NCBI RefSeq assembly: GCF_022201045.2 | Contig: NC_068559.1 | Span: forward strand, 25,923,501-25,987,500 | DNA length: 64,000 nt | DNA from: Citrus sinensis | Lineage: Eukaryota > Streptophyta > Magnoliopsida > Sapindales > Rutaceae | Direction: 5' to 3' | Part shown: one piece after another, positions 52,891 through 64,000 of the stretch | How positions within the stretch are numbered: the stretch's first letter is position 1 | How the letters are laid out: the number at the start of each line of letters is the position of its first letter | Made by a program: the position numbers and the translations under genes | The notes under the pieces: model-generated | What the model was told of the DNA's origin: nothing | The model's input: only the letters and a program-made list of their open reading frames with translations | Database searches by the model: none

Positions 52891-54062
52891 ATATTGAGGA
52901 CGGACATCAAGCAAATTGCATGATTTGGATTTTTGTGCAATAATTCATTTCAAATGTTATGTAGTCAAAGTTTATTAAATTTATTAGATTTATTGGTTAA
53001 GATTGACTTAATTAATTAAACTAAGCTCATTAGAAAAGTAAGAATAAGATATATATCAACTATCGAGTAACGATCGATGCTAAGATATATAATTGATGAT
53101 GATTAAATTATTTTCTCCCAGTAATTATTAAATTTAAATGTATTGTGGCAGCCGACATAATGCCCTAGTGTTTTCACTTTTCAAGTCATTCTCGGATAGA
53201 TTTTTAAACATTAAGCATTTTGCTTTTTGAACCGAGCATAATTTACTACGATTAATTAGGTATCAATTCATCAATGCATAATTGAAAAAAAGTCTATGGG
53301 TATAACGGCGTTATTTAAATTCATCTAAACAATCGTTACGTGATACAATCACCGACACTTCTTGATTTTTAATTTTTGTCACTAATCAGGATCAGTGTCA
53401 CCATATGAATTTACGTCTATAAATGAATTTAGATTAGAATTAATTAATAAGAAATTTCAGGTTCAATCAAACTGAACCCTTTAGTTCTAAAATTTATAAC
53501 CGATTCTTCTGTAATCTGTCTCAAGATCTTGTGTTTCAAAGTTGTAAAATAAGAAAACGGGAAGCTCAGGTCTGAATAATTTTATTCCTAGCCTCGAGCT
53601 TTCGAGTACGACACAGTGAACGCGCAAACAGCGGCAAACGCCTAAACCAATAATTTGATCAACGAACAACACTTAAAGCTAGCTAGCTGTCTCCTGCTTA
53701 ATTCCATGTAAACGCCAGTATTAAAGTATATATTTTAGGTCGTCTTACGAAATACAAGGCCTAAGAGAGAATTGATGCCAACTCGGCAGCTCGTATAAAC
53801 TGAAAGGAGAACTACGTACTTTAATAACAGTATATATCATAAACAATGCGTAATTATTTTGGCATATCGAAGGGCCACCTACGCAATTCGACGAGGGTAA
53901 GAATCACAACAAGACCAATCAAATCCGTAAGCAGAGAAATCTGCGCTGAAATTAAATCTGAATTAACTTGTTGCTTGCTTTGACAAAAAGCGTGCATCAA
54001 ACAGGGCACGTTTTTGCTGCCTGAGATGTAACGGTGGGTTAATATTTCCACTGAGAAGATAT

Positions 54063-54093
<31 letters not shown>
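54063..54093 (+). repeat. Poly-G tract, 31 bases
   Basis: Thirty-one consecutive G, followed by TGCGGGG. Long runs like this are rare in plant genomes, can form G-quadruplexes and are prone to length error in sequencing. Confidence 0.9.
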
Positions 54094-54094
<1 letters not shown>

Positions 54095-54430
54095 GCGGGG
54101 ACCAATATTGGATAAACTAAAGAATTCGGATGACGCTTATGATATCACAAAAAGTATCAGCCTTTTGTTTTTCACTTATGCGACAACCCCATTGGTCCAA
54201 GCTAGTTTCTTCAAAAACCAATAAAAGTTAGAAGTTTTAGAACGCGCGGCGAATTGATTGGTTGTTCAAACGGTGGCCATGCAGCAGCATTTGCATTGCA
54301 GACTTGCATAGTTAACTTGTCGTGCAACTTGCTTATCCCCTTTCTCTCTCCAGTACTCCAACAACATGAATTAATTCTCAGCCACAGAGGCTAGCTCTGA
54401 AATCCTTCTTCTATTTTTTGAGTTGGTGAG

Positions 54431-54840
54431 TTTTTTTTTTTTTTTAATACTGAATACACATCTTATTATTGTATTATATTGATACTTACAATCATATATA
54501 TAAATTCAGCAGACATTACATTATATTTACAATCAGATATAAATAACTGATACTTGTATTATTACATTAAATTTATGAAATACATGCCCAGATAAGTAAC
54601 CCTCATAGACAATGAATGTCTATACTTCACTCGCATTTCGCAAGGGAGGAAGATTTACAAATAAACTCCATACAATCATGCGCATTTCACAAGAGAGAAA
54701 GACTTACAAATAAACTACACACAATCATGCATAATGCTTGATTGAGAGAGTTTTGAATTCATAAGGACTCGAATCCCTACTCTCACAATCTTTCTTAACT
54801 GTGAGAGTAGAGGTTCACCGCTGGGCCATAGGCCCATTCG
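54431..54840 (-). mobile_element. tRNA-derived SINE, minus strand, with internal duplication
   Basis: On the minus strand an A box TGGCCCAGCGGTGA (54815-54828) and a B box GGATTCGAGTCC (54765-54776) lie near the 5' end; the 3' end is a poly-A tail seen as T at 54431-54445. A 49-bp segment starting at 54632 is repeated at 54681. Short flanking GAGTTG on both sides is a weak target-duplication candidate. Confidence 0.7.
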
Positions 54841-55473
54841 CGAATTGATGAGTTGAAGGCTTGTTTTGTTGTATCGTGGACTTGGAGACTATGGAAAACA
54901 GTCTAAACGTATCCCTAGATATGAAATTTTATCGCTCACTATATTCATTTATGCCTCCACTTGTATTATCTTTTCTTATCTGTTGATTTTGTAAAATTTC
55001 TCATTTAGGTTTTTATATTATATGCAATCCATCCATGGCAATGAACACATAAAGGGTACTTCATCAATCTGGAAGCTTTCAAATGGAAATTTCATATATG
55101 AAATCATGAGATGTCCTCAACATTTATCAAAGAAATGGCTGAATGTGTCGTGTACATAAAGTATGTCTTAACAAACAAGGGTTCCATTAAAAAATAATAA
55201 TAAATGTTTCTTTTTCAGTGGGCCTAAGGAGAAATTTGAAAACAAGAAAGACTTCATGAAGAGATAGACACCTGATGGCTTGATGTACCTATATCTTCAA
55301 CCAATGCGATGAAAATTATCTCGATTCTGCAGATTTTTTACGATTATCATTTGTATTTTTCCCTGTTTTGGATGAGATCTTATAATTTCTGACGGGATAG
55401 ATAAATTTCCCCAGGACTTGAAAAATACATATAAATATTCTACGTAATCACTCGCATAACTAATTAAGTTTAA

Positions 55474-56230
55474 GGGAAATTATCACTGCACCGTCTCTTT
55501 TTTATCTTATATTCATCCAATCACTAATAAATTCTAACATGTTTTCTGTATTATTTTTCTTTTTAAATTTGTATCAACTAGTTATTTTTACACTAATATC
55601 ACTAAATAATTTGACAATTTTACCCCTAAATAAATTAAAATATCATTTTATTTTATAAAGCTTTGAAAAATAAAAAAAAATTATAATTATAAAAATACCC
55701 CTAAATTTAATAAAAATAAATCTTTAAATAGAGATGCTCAGTTGTTTTTTATTAAATTTAGAATTTCCAAAATTTTACTAATTATTTTTATTAAAAATTA
55801 TAATTTTGAAAAATTTTATTAAAATGACTGAATTTATTTATTAAAAAATAAATTTCAAATTTTTAATAATTTAGGGGATTTTTATTAAATCCCAAAATTT
55901 TGTAATTATTTTTATAATTATAATTTTTTATTAAAATAAATTTTAATAAAAAAATAAAAATTCTAATTTTGGATTTATTTTTTATTAAATTTAGGGGTAT
56001 TTTTAGAATTATAATTTTTTTTATTTTCAAAGTTTTTATAAAATAAAAATGGTCTTTTAATTTTTTTAGGGGTAAAATTATCATTTTGTTTAAATTATTT
56101 AACGGTGTTAGCGTAAAAGTGACTAATTGATACAAATTAAAAAAGAAAAATAGTGTAGAGAATATGTTAGAATTTTATAGTGGTTGGATGAATATAAGAC
56201 AAAAGAGAGGTGGTGCAATGATAATTTCCA
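55474..56230. mobile_element. Mutator-type MITE with long TIRs and 9-bp target duplication
   Basis: The left end reads GGGAAATTATCACTGCACC; the right end, on the opposite strand, reads TGGAAATTATCATTGCACC. Identity continues for about 250 bp on each arm (for example CTTATATTCATCCAA and ATTTGTATCAA in both). The identical nonamer TAAGTTTAA flanks the element at 55465-55473 and 56231-56239. Long TIRs starting with GG/TG plus a 9-bp duplication are the hallmarks of Mutator-like elements. The interior is AT-rich and non-coding; the minus-strand frame at 55863-56135 is chance. Confidence 0.88.
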
Positions 56231-58477
56231 TAAGTTTAATAATAAGTGTTTTACGTTAAACCCTCTTTAGATTTGTTATTTTTTTTATTTTACCTCCATT
56301 AGGGCAAAATCCTTGTTCCATAATACCCTATGTGAGGGAGTACATCTATAAGATAGATTCATGCTTGTTGCACGAATGGGTCTCTCATGATGGACTAACT
56401 TGACTCAACCCGCATATGGTAACTGCTTGAATAAAATACTTCTTCTCTTCTTCTTAGTGCTAAACCAAGAAAATTGAACAACACATTGAAAAGGTATTTA
56501 TATTGTGATAAAAAAGAGCATTTTCACCTGTGATTTCCTTTCGAACATTAACGTGATCCAACATTCACTCATTCTGCTGTTTGATTTGTGAAGAAAGGTA
56601 GGCTCTTGAATTTTTTTGTTTTCCTTCAAGACTTGTTTATTTGGGTGAACAAGTCCAAAAACGTGCATATTATCTAGCAAATATTAAGGTGAGGTTGGAG
56701 TCTAATTAAAACTTCGACCAAGCTCCGCATTGTTTCGGGAAACCTCTAAATGGGTGGCTGGCTAATCAATAATTAATGTTATTTGTGGTAATTAAATCAC
56801 ATAGTTACGCTCTTTCTGTTTGTTTAATTAAATATTTAATCATTACGTGGGTTTCTCTCATCTTAACAATAACAAAGACGCACAGCCATGATCTTATCAT
56901 TGTTCTCGAGGGAATTTTTTTTAATATTGAGATATTACAACAGAATTTTATTAATATGTTTTGGAGATTTATTAGGATTAACTTAAATTAATTCTGTTAT
57001 AATACATCCTAAATTACTTATTTTCACCAATTTAAATTGCTATATCTAATTAAAATAGAGTCTGTATTTGAGAAAGTTGGAGCTTAAGAGGTGATAGGTA
57101 GCAACTTGAAAATAATATTTAGAGGTAAGTCTCAATTTATTTCAAATGTAAACGTCAAAATTTGGGTATTGAATCTACAAATATACGGGATCAAGTTACT
57201 AAACTTGGGTAAAATAATTTCTCTCAGCAGCATACGTTGTATTCTTATTTCATACCTCTTTTATATGACGGGCGTACCCCTCTAAAATCCTCTTAAAATC
57301 TTTCTAATACATTTAGCCTTTATTGAGAAATTACATTCAAATTCACTAGCTAAAACTCTTTACACAAATGGGTTATGCGTATTATTTGTTACTCTTAATA
57401 AGATTTTAACACCTTTGTTATATATTTTTTTATGTTTTAAACCTTAAATTAAATATATTTCTTTGCTATTTTTAAATCAAGAGTTAGAAAACAAAAAGAA
57501 TAGATGTACATAAATAACAGATCTGCAAACTTTAACTCAACAGCCTAACTCTAACAAGCCAACTCCGTTCATATATTATATTATTTAAGGCACGAAATTC
57601 ATCCCTTCGAAGACCTGCGAGCCCCATGAGTACAATATCACATCTTCCTTGGGCCTATTAAAAATGGAATTTGTGCTTGTGGAAATTATCGAATAATCGG
57701 AGATGAAAAAAAAGACTCGTAATTTTGTGAATAATGTGGGGTTGAATTTATATATATATATATTTAGAGTTATTGTCTTATAAAAAAAAAAATCTTTAAA
57801 AGAACTTTAAGAAGAGAAAATTTTCAATGGATATGGACTGTGAACATAAAAAAAAAAAAAACTAAAAAATTGAGATTTCAGGACGAATAATTTTAATTAA
57901 GGTTAAATTTATCATTAAAAAGAGGTGTTATCGAAATATATATTATTTTAAATATTTTATTAAAAATTTTAATGGCATCTACCAATCTTCTACTTTGCAC
58001 CCGCAAGTTTATAGTATACTACAACAATACGCAGACACATCTTTATTTAAAAAAATCAATGAACATGCCTAATCCAACCTAGAAGCTAGAAGAAAAAGGC
58101 CAAATCAAATTAAAATCCATTCATGAATTCAATGACTTCTCTCAAAACTCTCAAGTCAACCTCTTCTTCATCCAATTGTCCTTGAGCCACCACAACGATG
58201 ATTATGATTGGGAGAAGTCTATGTTACAGCTTCTGTAAGTGACAGCAGCCAATGGGGAACTTCCACGGGTGCTAGAGGAGAGAGAAAGAGGTCCCAATAC
58301 AAGGTGATGGAAATGGGAAAGTTCGAAGCTGTTACTTGCAGCTTCTGCACCTTTAACCATGTCCTTATGATTGAGGTCTTCTCAAATTATAATCAATGCA
58401 ATTTATATCCCCATGATTTGTCAGCTACTGCCACGTAACTCTCTCTCACTCTTTTTTTAAATAGACTATAAGTTAAC

Positions 58478-58800
58478 GACTAGGGGCTTGGCCCAATGAG
58501 TAGCGCAACTCCTTCACAAGTATGGGGGAAATAGTTTGAGAATTTATAAATATATTGTAAGGGTTTAATTTAAATTTTCTTCTTCCAAGCTTGAGTGAAA
58601 ATAGTCTTTCTCCCATAAGTAGAGTTTGACGTCCCTCGAATATTTCGAGGGTTAAAATCTAGGCGGTGCTATTAAGATGTAATGTGAATTGGTCTCAATA
58701 ATTTGGGTGGCGGTACTATTAAGATGTAATGTAAATTGATCTTAATAATTGTATGATTGTAAATATCATAAGGTATAGTCTTATAAAAAAAAAAAGACAA
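58478..58800 (+). mobile_element. tRNA-derived SINE with internal 47-bp duplication
   Basis: An A box-like TGGCCCAATGAG (58489-58500) lies near the 5' end; a B box is degenerate (AGTTTGAGAATTTA near 58533). The palindrome CCCTCGAA-TAT-TTCGAGGG (about 58633-58651), TGATTGTAAATAT and a 3' A tail tie it to the SINE at 15812. A 47-bp unit starting GGCGGTGCTATTAAGATG at 58662 is repeated at 58709. Flanks AGACTATAAG (58463) and AGACTAAG (58806) may be a worn target duplication. Confidence 0.7.
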
Positions 58801-58813
58801 AAAAAAGACTAAG

Positions 58814-59430
58814 GTAGCGTTTGTTTTTTAACTTAATGAGTTAAAGTGACTTAACTTAATTAATTAAGTTAATTAGAGGTGTTTGTTTTTATAACTTAAT
58901 GACACTTTTTAGATAATTTTAACTTAATAAAATAAGTCAATTTTTTTGACTTTTTACTTAATGGAGAAATCTGAATCAAGTCAATTACTTGCTAATGTAA
59001 AAAATATCCCTGCTTTATAATTTATTTTTCATGTCTATCACAAAACTCACCCATAGGTATTTATCCCACATAAAAATTTTTCTATTTTTTCTTTCTTATA
59101 TTATATACGATAAAATTTAAAATTTATGGTATTTTATATATTAAAATTCTAAAATAATTATGTATTCACTTGAATATAGTTTTACTTATAAATGTTAAAA
59201 TATTGTGGTATTTAATTTATTATTTATTTGACATTCAAATTTAATAAGGATACAAATGTAAAAGTACATATTTTCAACTTTTTAAGTTGAAAAAACAAAC
59301 AACTTAATACTTATTTTTCGAGATTCAGACAAAAAAACAAACATATTATTCAGATTCAGATATTTAAATCTATTCAGAATTCAGATTAATTCAGGTCTAT
59401 TCAGATTTCAGATAAAAAAACAAACGTCAC
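58814..59430. mobile_element. Non-autonomous TIR element, 617 bp
   Basis: The left end reads GTAGCGTTTGTTTTTT; the right end, on the opposite strand, reads GTGACGTTTGTTTTTTT. CTAAG flanks both ends (58809-58813 and 59431-59435). The interior has internal TAACTTAAT and ATTCAGAT repeats and no coding region. It abuts the SINE tail. TIR form suggests an hAT- or PIF-like MITE, but the short flank does not settle it. Confidence 0.65.
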
Positions 59431-60978
59431 CTAAGTTACATTGATTGTAACTTAATAAAACCCTTGTGACTGTGTTGGTGGTGGTTCTCAAGTTAGGACC
59501 TTGCAGATTTGCATGCAAAGACTTGATCTAGGTGAAAATATGATGTTAGATCATTTATAGCTCGTTTGTGAGTGTGGTGACGTAGTTGGGCTGTCAAAGC
59601 CCAGCTATTAAGATGTTTGTTAACACTTGTAACTATATTTTGGTAGTTTAGTAAAAAAAATTTCTCAACTTCTACTCCACAGCAGCTGCAGCTTAAAAAT
59701 TATAGCATCTCACTCTCAAATACACCCTTAGTTCATGCGTAGAATCGTGCTAAGTCAGAGAAAAGAAGAAAAAAAAAACAAAATGTTGTTTTTAATAATT
59801 TTTTGAAAAAGAAGAAGGTATTTTTGAAAATAAATAAATTTATTTAAAGAATGAAGTTGATTTAAATTGAGGAGGTTAAATATTAAAAAATTCAGTAAAG
59901 TAAAAAACAAAAGGGTTTTGAAATATTTGTAATGGGGTGTGGATAGTATCAATTCACACTCTCAGACTCATGTTACAGCCCAGACGCTATAAATGAAGCC
60001 CAACAACTGGCATTTTCGTCATTTTGAACGAGTCGATTTGTTCCCCGAATGTTCTCTGCTTTTATAAAATCCCTAGCCCTCCACATTCATCAAGCTAAAA
60101 CCGCCGCCGAAGCCGAAACAGCCTCTTTTTTTTTTTTTTTTTTTTTCCTTTCAGATAAGTCGCTTTTGATAGGCGTTGCGTTCCTCGACTGGATTTATAA
60201 ATCCAGAGGGACGAGTCAACGAAAGCGTAAATCAACTTCGTTTCTCACCCATTCTTTTATTTAATTACAAGCTACGCTTCATGGTCGTAGTTTGTTTTAT
60301 GGGCGGATTGCCATTCAAATTAAGTTATCGATTTAATTATTTTTTGTTTATTTTTTTTATTAATCAAATTTATTGCTGTTTAATTTAATGTGATTACTTG
60401 GGGGTTGCTTCTTACTGGTGAACTCTCTCTAATTAATAAATAGTGAGGGATGTTCATGTTTCCGAAGCATAGATTAATATTTTTTTTGCCAGTTTTAAAC
60501 AGCGCTGTGTATGCTTCAATTGCACTGTTTTGCTACCTGTCTGCTGGTATATTTTTTCCTCTCTTTTTTTCACCTTAAACTTTAGATTTAATAAATGCAT
60601 TTATCTTTTGGGAATTTGGGTGCAAACGAAAATTTTTGAGTTTTAGGATCCAAATTTTGTCGTAAAATAGAACTCTAAAATGTTTGTATAAAGCTTTTGT
60701 GTACAAACTACAAAATCTTTTGTTACGTCGCTCCACATTATTAGATTTATTATTTTCTTTTAAAAGTCTTTTACTTTTTATCCGGACCAGTCTGATGGAG
60801 CCACATCATTTCGTACTCAACAAAGCAGCTTTGTATTTATAGATCTACCGTTAGTTTCTAAGAAGAAAAAAAATATTATTCTATATATTTCGATTGAATA
60901 TTTTATTTATTGAACTTATTTTTGACTCCCCAAAGTCGATTCGGCGATTAGCAAGGCAAATTGGGAAATTTGTCACTA

Positions 60979-61020
60979 GATAAGAGCTATTTGAGCGGCC
61001 CGTGACAAATAGCTCTTATC
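60979..61020. other. Perfect 15-bp hairpin with 12-base loop
   Basis: GATAAGAGCTATTTG (60979-60993) pairs perfectly with CAAATAGCTCTTATC (61006-61020); the loop is AGCGGCCCGTGA. An overlapping alternative pairing, TTGTCAC (60970-60976) with GTGACAA (61002-61008), is also possible. It could be the end of a transposon or a structured RNA. Confidence 0.6.
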
Positions 61021-61097
61021 AAACTGCCTACCAAGTAAAATCTGGAATGATTGGGCCAAACCTAGGATGCGTGAGGAGCAGATGCCTTGAACGCAAA

Positions 61098-61180
61098 ATA
61101 GAATGGAGTAAAACATATGAAGCAATTTTATTAGTAAAATAGAATTAGAGTAAAATTTATGAAGCAATTTTATTAGTAAA
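61098..61180. repeat. Direct duplication of a 41-42-bp unit
   Basis: Two adjacent copies start with ATAGAATGGAGTAAAACATA (61098) and ATAGAATTAGAGTAAAATTT (61139), and both end TGAAGCAATTTTATTAGTAA. They lie in the 3' flank of the SEO gene. Confidence 0.8.
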
Positions 61181-61452
61181 ACAAGTAATTAGTACAAATA
61201 TGCATTTAATTAACCATGGAGAGTAGAAGTAACTCGAAGTATTACAGCAAACAAACACGAGTATCACATGCAACGGCCGAAAGCAAAGTGTGTGAATTCC
61301 GTCCATTGGTAATTTCACATCTCAAATAAAAAAAAAACAGTAGCAGCGAAGTGCTTATTCATCACATGCATGCAAAATAAAATTTCCATTATCTTTATAT
61401 GTATGTAAGGTCTTAATTAATACGAACGAACCGGCAGGGGACTCAGGGCAGC

Positions 61453-63928
61453 TTAATCGGTGCAGCAGCGATACATAATGAACTCCTCCATGCGACGGCC
61501 GCATTCAGCACACACAACCTTCTCCGGAATGCGGCCAGCCTCTCCAGGCAAGATGAGGCGGTTGCAGTGATGAGGGGGGCGGTTTTCATTGAGATAATCA
61601 TTCATAGCAACAACGAAACTCTTTTCTGGGACATTTGGCTCCCACGTGGTATATTCAGTCAAGCATTTGAGAATGGTTTCATCCTTGGCCTTAGCCATGT
61701 GTGGTCCTCTAGAAATGACTGCCCATCCTTGATCACTCCCATCAAAGCTAAGCATTGTCACAATCTCTTGCATTATGGGGTCTTGTTGCACTTTCCTTCC
61801 GAATTTCATTTTGGAGTGCCACATGCTTTCGAGCCTCACCCAGAAGAACCAAATGAGAGTAGGATCTGGCAATGTGTGGCTAAGCTTCTCCACAGTGATG
61901 GTACTAATGCTTCTCCGGACTTTTTCTTTAGGATTGCTCTTACCAACGTAGAGCATCTCCAACGCAATGCCCGCAGCTCTTGCCACTGCCCCCATTAGGG
62001 CTGTGAATTTCCTGATCCATTCCAAGTCTTCTCCACCGTACAAGCATATATGCTTTTGTTCCATAATCTGAAATTTTAATTTAATAATTTGCAAATAAAT
62101 TAAATAAACCAAAAACTGCTAATAAAATAAAATGAAATGTTGTGGCCGGTTAGTAATTAATTAATAATATATTATATACATATATATACCCAGGTAGGGA
62201 TGACTGGATCAACGGAATCCGCCAACAAATCGATTCTCCAAGTCTCTTCCTTCCAGAGTGCTTCCTCCCTGGCGACACTAAAAGGGAAAGCGACGCTGCC
62301 CCAAATCCACATCATGTGGAGGGCATTTTGGTTGACAACTCTTCCTTGCGGGTCGAGGACAACAAGAATGGGCTTCTTCCGAAAATCCCACTTTTCCTTG
62401 GCGTATCTGATCACTGCTGGGTCAATCGCCGAGGGATGGTGCACAGAGAACCATGGCATCATATATTGGAGGGCCTCAAATTTATGTTCCTTTGCTTCTG
62501 TCCATGGTGTTGATCTGTCCACAATTGGAAGCCACACCACCTCGTACTGACTCTCTGTTCTTGACGACAGCTGCCGTGATTCTCTATACATTTGTTCTAG
62601 GAGGAATAGCTCCTCGTTGGAGACGTCCAGGTCTGAAACAAGTAGCAGCACACTCTTCCTCCTCAGCACATCAATGCTAACCTGTTTTCAATTCAATTTT
62701 TATTTTGTTACGCAAGGAGAAGGGTCAACAGCGAGTGAGCGAGCAGTGATGTGATCCTTGTATAGGAAATTTAATTCGGAGGAGAAACGAGAGGGAAACG
62801 GGCAAACAACTACCTTTCGCTTGGTAGGACACTCCACAAGTGGCAGCTGATCGTCCTTTGTATGAATCAACAACCTGTTCAGAACCTTCATGTTATCAAT
62901 GTGTATCGTTTCCATGAGTCGCACAAGTGCTTGATATGATTCGATTTGCCTTTTTTCCTCTGCATCACACAAAAAGATTTGGATCATTCTTCAGGCATAC
63001 ATAACCGGCCAAAATATCTTCTGGTAGTTTGGTTGGGGAGAAGGTGGAGGGCTCACCTATGAGTTGATGACAAAGTTTGAGCTGTTGCAAAAGATGGTTG
63101 TATATGCTGTTGATCTTGTGGGCTAAGCTTGACAGCTCCCAGGTTTCTGTTGTTGATATTATATACCTGAGATCAACCGTGAAATCTGAGACTTACTATG
63201 AACTAAAAGGCAGAGGAAGAAAAGATATATTATATACCAACGATAAGGAATGAGGATGTGCAAAACATACTCATGTCCCATGCCAATGAGGCCCAAAATT
63301 TGACCTGCGCAGGCCACAATACTCCGGATAATCCAGTAAACGGCCGTGGGAATATGCGCAGTGACAGCTGCCATTTCTGGTGTATCAGGTGTAATGTAAT
63401 CGGACGGAAGCTCTTTGACTTCTACAATGCATTTGGTCAGGTCTAGCATGGCTGTGATCAGGTTGCTAAGAGTCTCGAATCTTGGCTTCATGGTGTCAGC
63501 ACGCTCCAGTATCTCTGGCAACTGCTTGAGGAGTGCCACTGATTTGGCAAGCGGGTTGACGGGGAAGAGCTGCGCCACCACCCAGAATTCGCCGTAGTTC
63601 AAAGCAAATGCTGCCAAGGCTAGCACCACTTTTGAATCCCAGGAATAGCTTGTCACAATGTTGAATATTCCCAAAGTCGTTGCATGAGCATCTCCACCTC
63701 CAGAACACTTGCATGATATCTATCATAATATATATATATATTTGAAGTATTTTCTTCTTACAATTAGCAATTCTTTTTTCTGCCATAATAAGAATACAAG
63801 TAATGATAAGTCAAAGGGCAAACCTCGCAGGAAATTCTGTTAATGGTGGATGACAGAAGATCGAGCATGTCAAAGAAACCAGACTGGAATGCCTTGTCAT
63901 CCAAGACATCCAGTTGTGCTTGTGTTTC
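61453..63928 (-). CDS. SEO: Sieve element occlusion (SEO/forisome-like) protein, 3' part, 5' end outside window
   Basis: Exons seen, read downward: 63824-63928, 63238-63719, 63057-63166, 62814-62959, 62190-62681, 61453-62067. All are GT-AG with matching phase: 649 codons plus TAA. The first visible exon starts ETQAQLDVLDDKAFQ after an acceptor, so more exons lie beyond 64000. The second carries CKCSGGGDAHATT and LNYGEFWVVAQLF, marks of the SEO N-terminal domain; RRKSVLLLVSDLDVSNEE and WKEETWRIDLL lie in the middle thioredoxin-like part; the C-terminal domain has LYGGEDLEWIRKFT and closes with CNRLILPG and a cysteine cluster VVCAECGRRMEEFIMYRC. SEO proteins are P-proteins that form filaments in phloem sieve elements and plug them after wounding. 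In legumes relatives form forisomes. Nothing in the visible part is broken. Confidence 0.92.
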
Positions 63929-64000
63929 CTACATAGAAACCCAAAATTGATCAAAAAAAGTATTATCTAAAATGGCGCATATCATGCATGGTAGACACAA

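Larger units (their letters stand above)
49184..61452. other. Long intergenic region with MITEs and SINEs
   Basis: Twelve kilobases without a supported gene. It holds a foldback at 49945-50073, a MITE at 51586-51811, a poly-G run at 54063-54093, SINE-like elements at 54431-54840 and 58478-58800, a Mutator-type MITE at 55474-56230, a TIR element at 58814-59430 and a hairpin at 60979-61020. Around 51830-52085 a segment starting CTTCTCTAGTGTG occurs twice about 190 bases apart. 59970-60260 has a TATAAA-like box, CCCTAGCCCT and GCCGCCGAAGCCG and could be the 5' end of a non-coding or relic gene. The open frames at 50955-51239 and 58208-58438 are not recognisable. Confidence 0.55.

Noticed and set aside
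53854-54105. Proline-rich minus-strand frame
   Set aside because: The proline run is the poly-G tract read in reverse; nothing else supports a protein.
55863-56135. 90-codon minus-strand frame
   Set aside because: It lies within the arm and centre of a Mutator-type MITE and is Lys/Ile/Leu/Asn-biased from AT content.
58208-58438. 76-codon frame with CSFCTF motif
   Set aside because: No recognisable family, no splice partners; could be a relic but evidence is too thin.
60049-60264. 71-codon frame with a Phe run
   Set aside because: The Phe run comes from a poly-T tract that looks like an intron pyrimidine stretch; no downstream coding exon found.

Overview
The window is plant nuclear DNA from a eudicot. 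It is AT-rich, has long intergenic stretches, canonical GT-AG introns, and proteins found only in plants (sieve element occlusion protein, TERMINAL EAR1-like Mei2 protein, JINGUBANG WD40, plant-type ABCB transporter). The protein sequences remind me of Rutaceae (Citrus), but that is an impression, not something tested here.

Layout, left to right. 2-169 (+) is the 3' end of an oxysterol-binding-protein-related (ORP) gene. 758-6598 (-) is a complete 15-exon SDA1 gene for ribosome biogenesis (808 codons). 9653-13168 (+) is a 7-exon mitochondrial-type D-cysteine desulfhydrase (460 aa). 19173-21966 (+) is a 5-exon TERMINAL EAR1-like RNA-binding protein (693 aa). 31413-32856 (-) is a KDEL-tailed papain-type cysteine endopeptidase that looks like a pseudogene: no ATG at the expected start, a base missing at the exon 2 donor, and a base missing in the last exon that cuts off the KDEL tail. 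34596-35025 (-) is a two-exon gene for a 62-aa protein. 40414-44972 (+) is a 6-exon full-size ABCB transporter (1252 aa). 47870-49183 (+) is a single-exon JINGUBANG-type WD40 protein with a clear G-box and TATA box. 61453-63928 (-) is the 3' part of a sieve element occlusion gene whose 5' end lies beyond the window.

The space between genes is mainly non-autonomous transposon debris. There is a 2,971-bp solo LTR with a perfect 5-bp target duplication, with a Mutator-like foldback nested in it. A 757-bp long-TIR Mutator-type MITE has a perfect 9-bp target duplication. Four tRNA-derived SINE-like elements carry A and B boxes. Several smaller foldback or TIR elements, three tandem arrays, microsatellites and a 31-base poly-G run make up the rest.

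The genes do not form a pathway; they are unrelated neighbours, as is usual in a plant chromosome. I found no evidence of a new multi-gene system. The items most worth a second look are the decayed cysteine protease, the nested transposon insertions, the 39-bp and ~155-bp tandem arrays, the short perfect hairpin near the SEO gene and the 62-aa protein.
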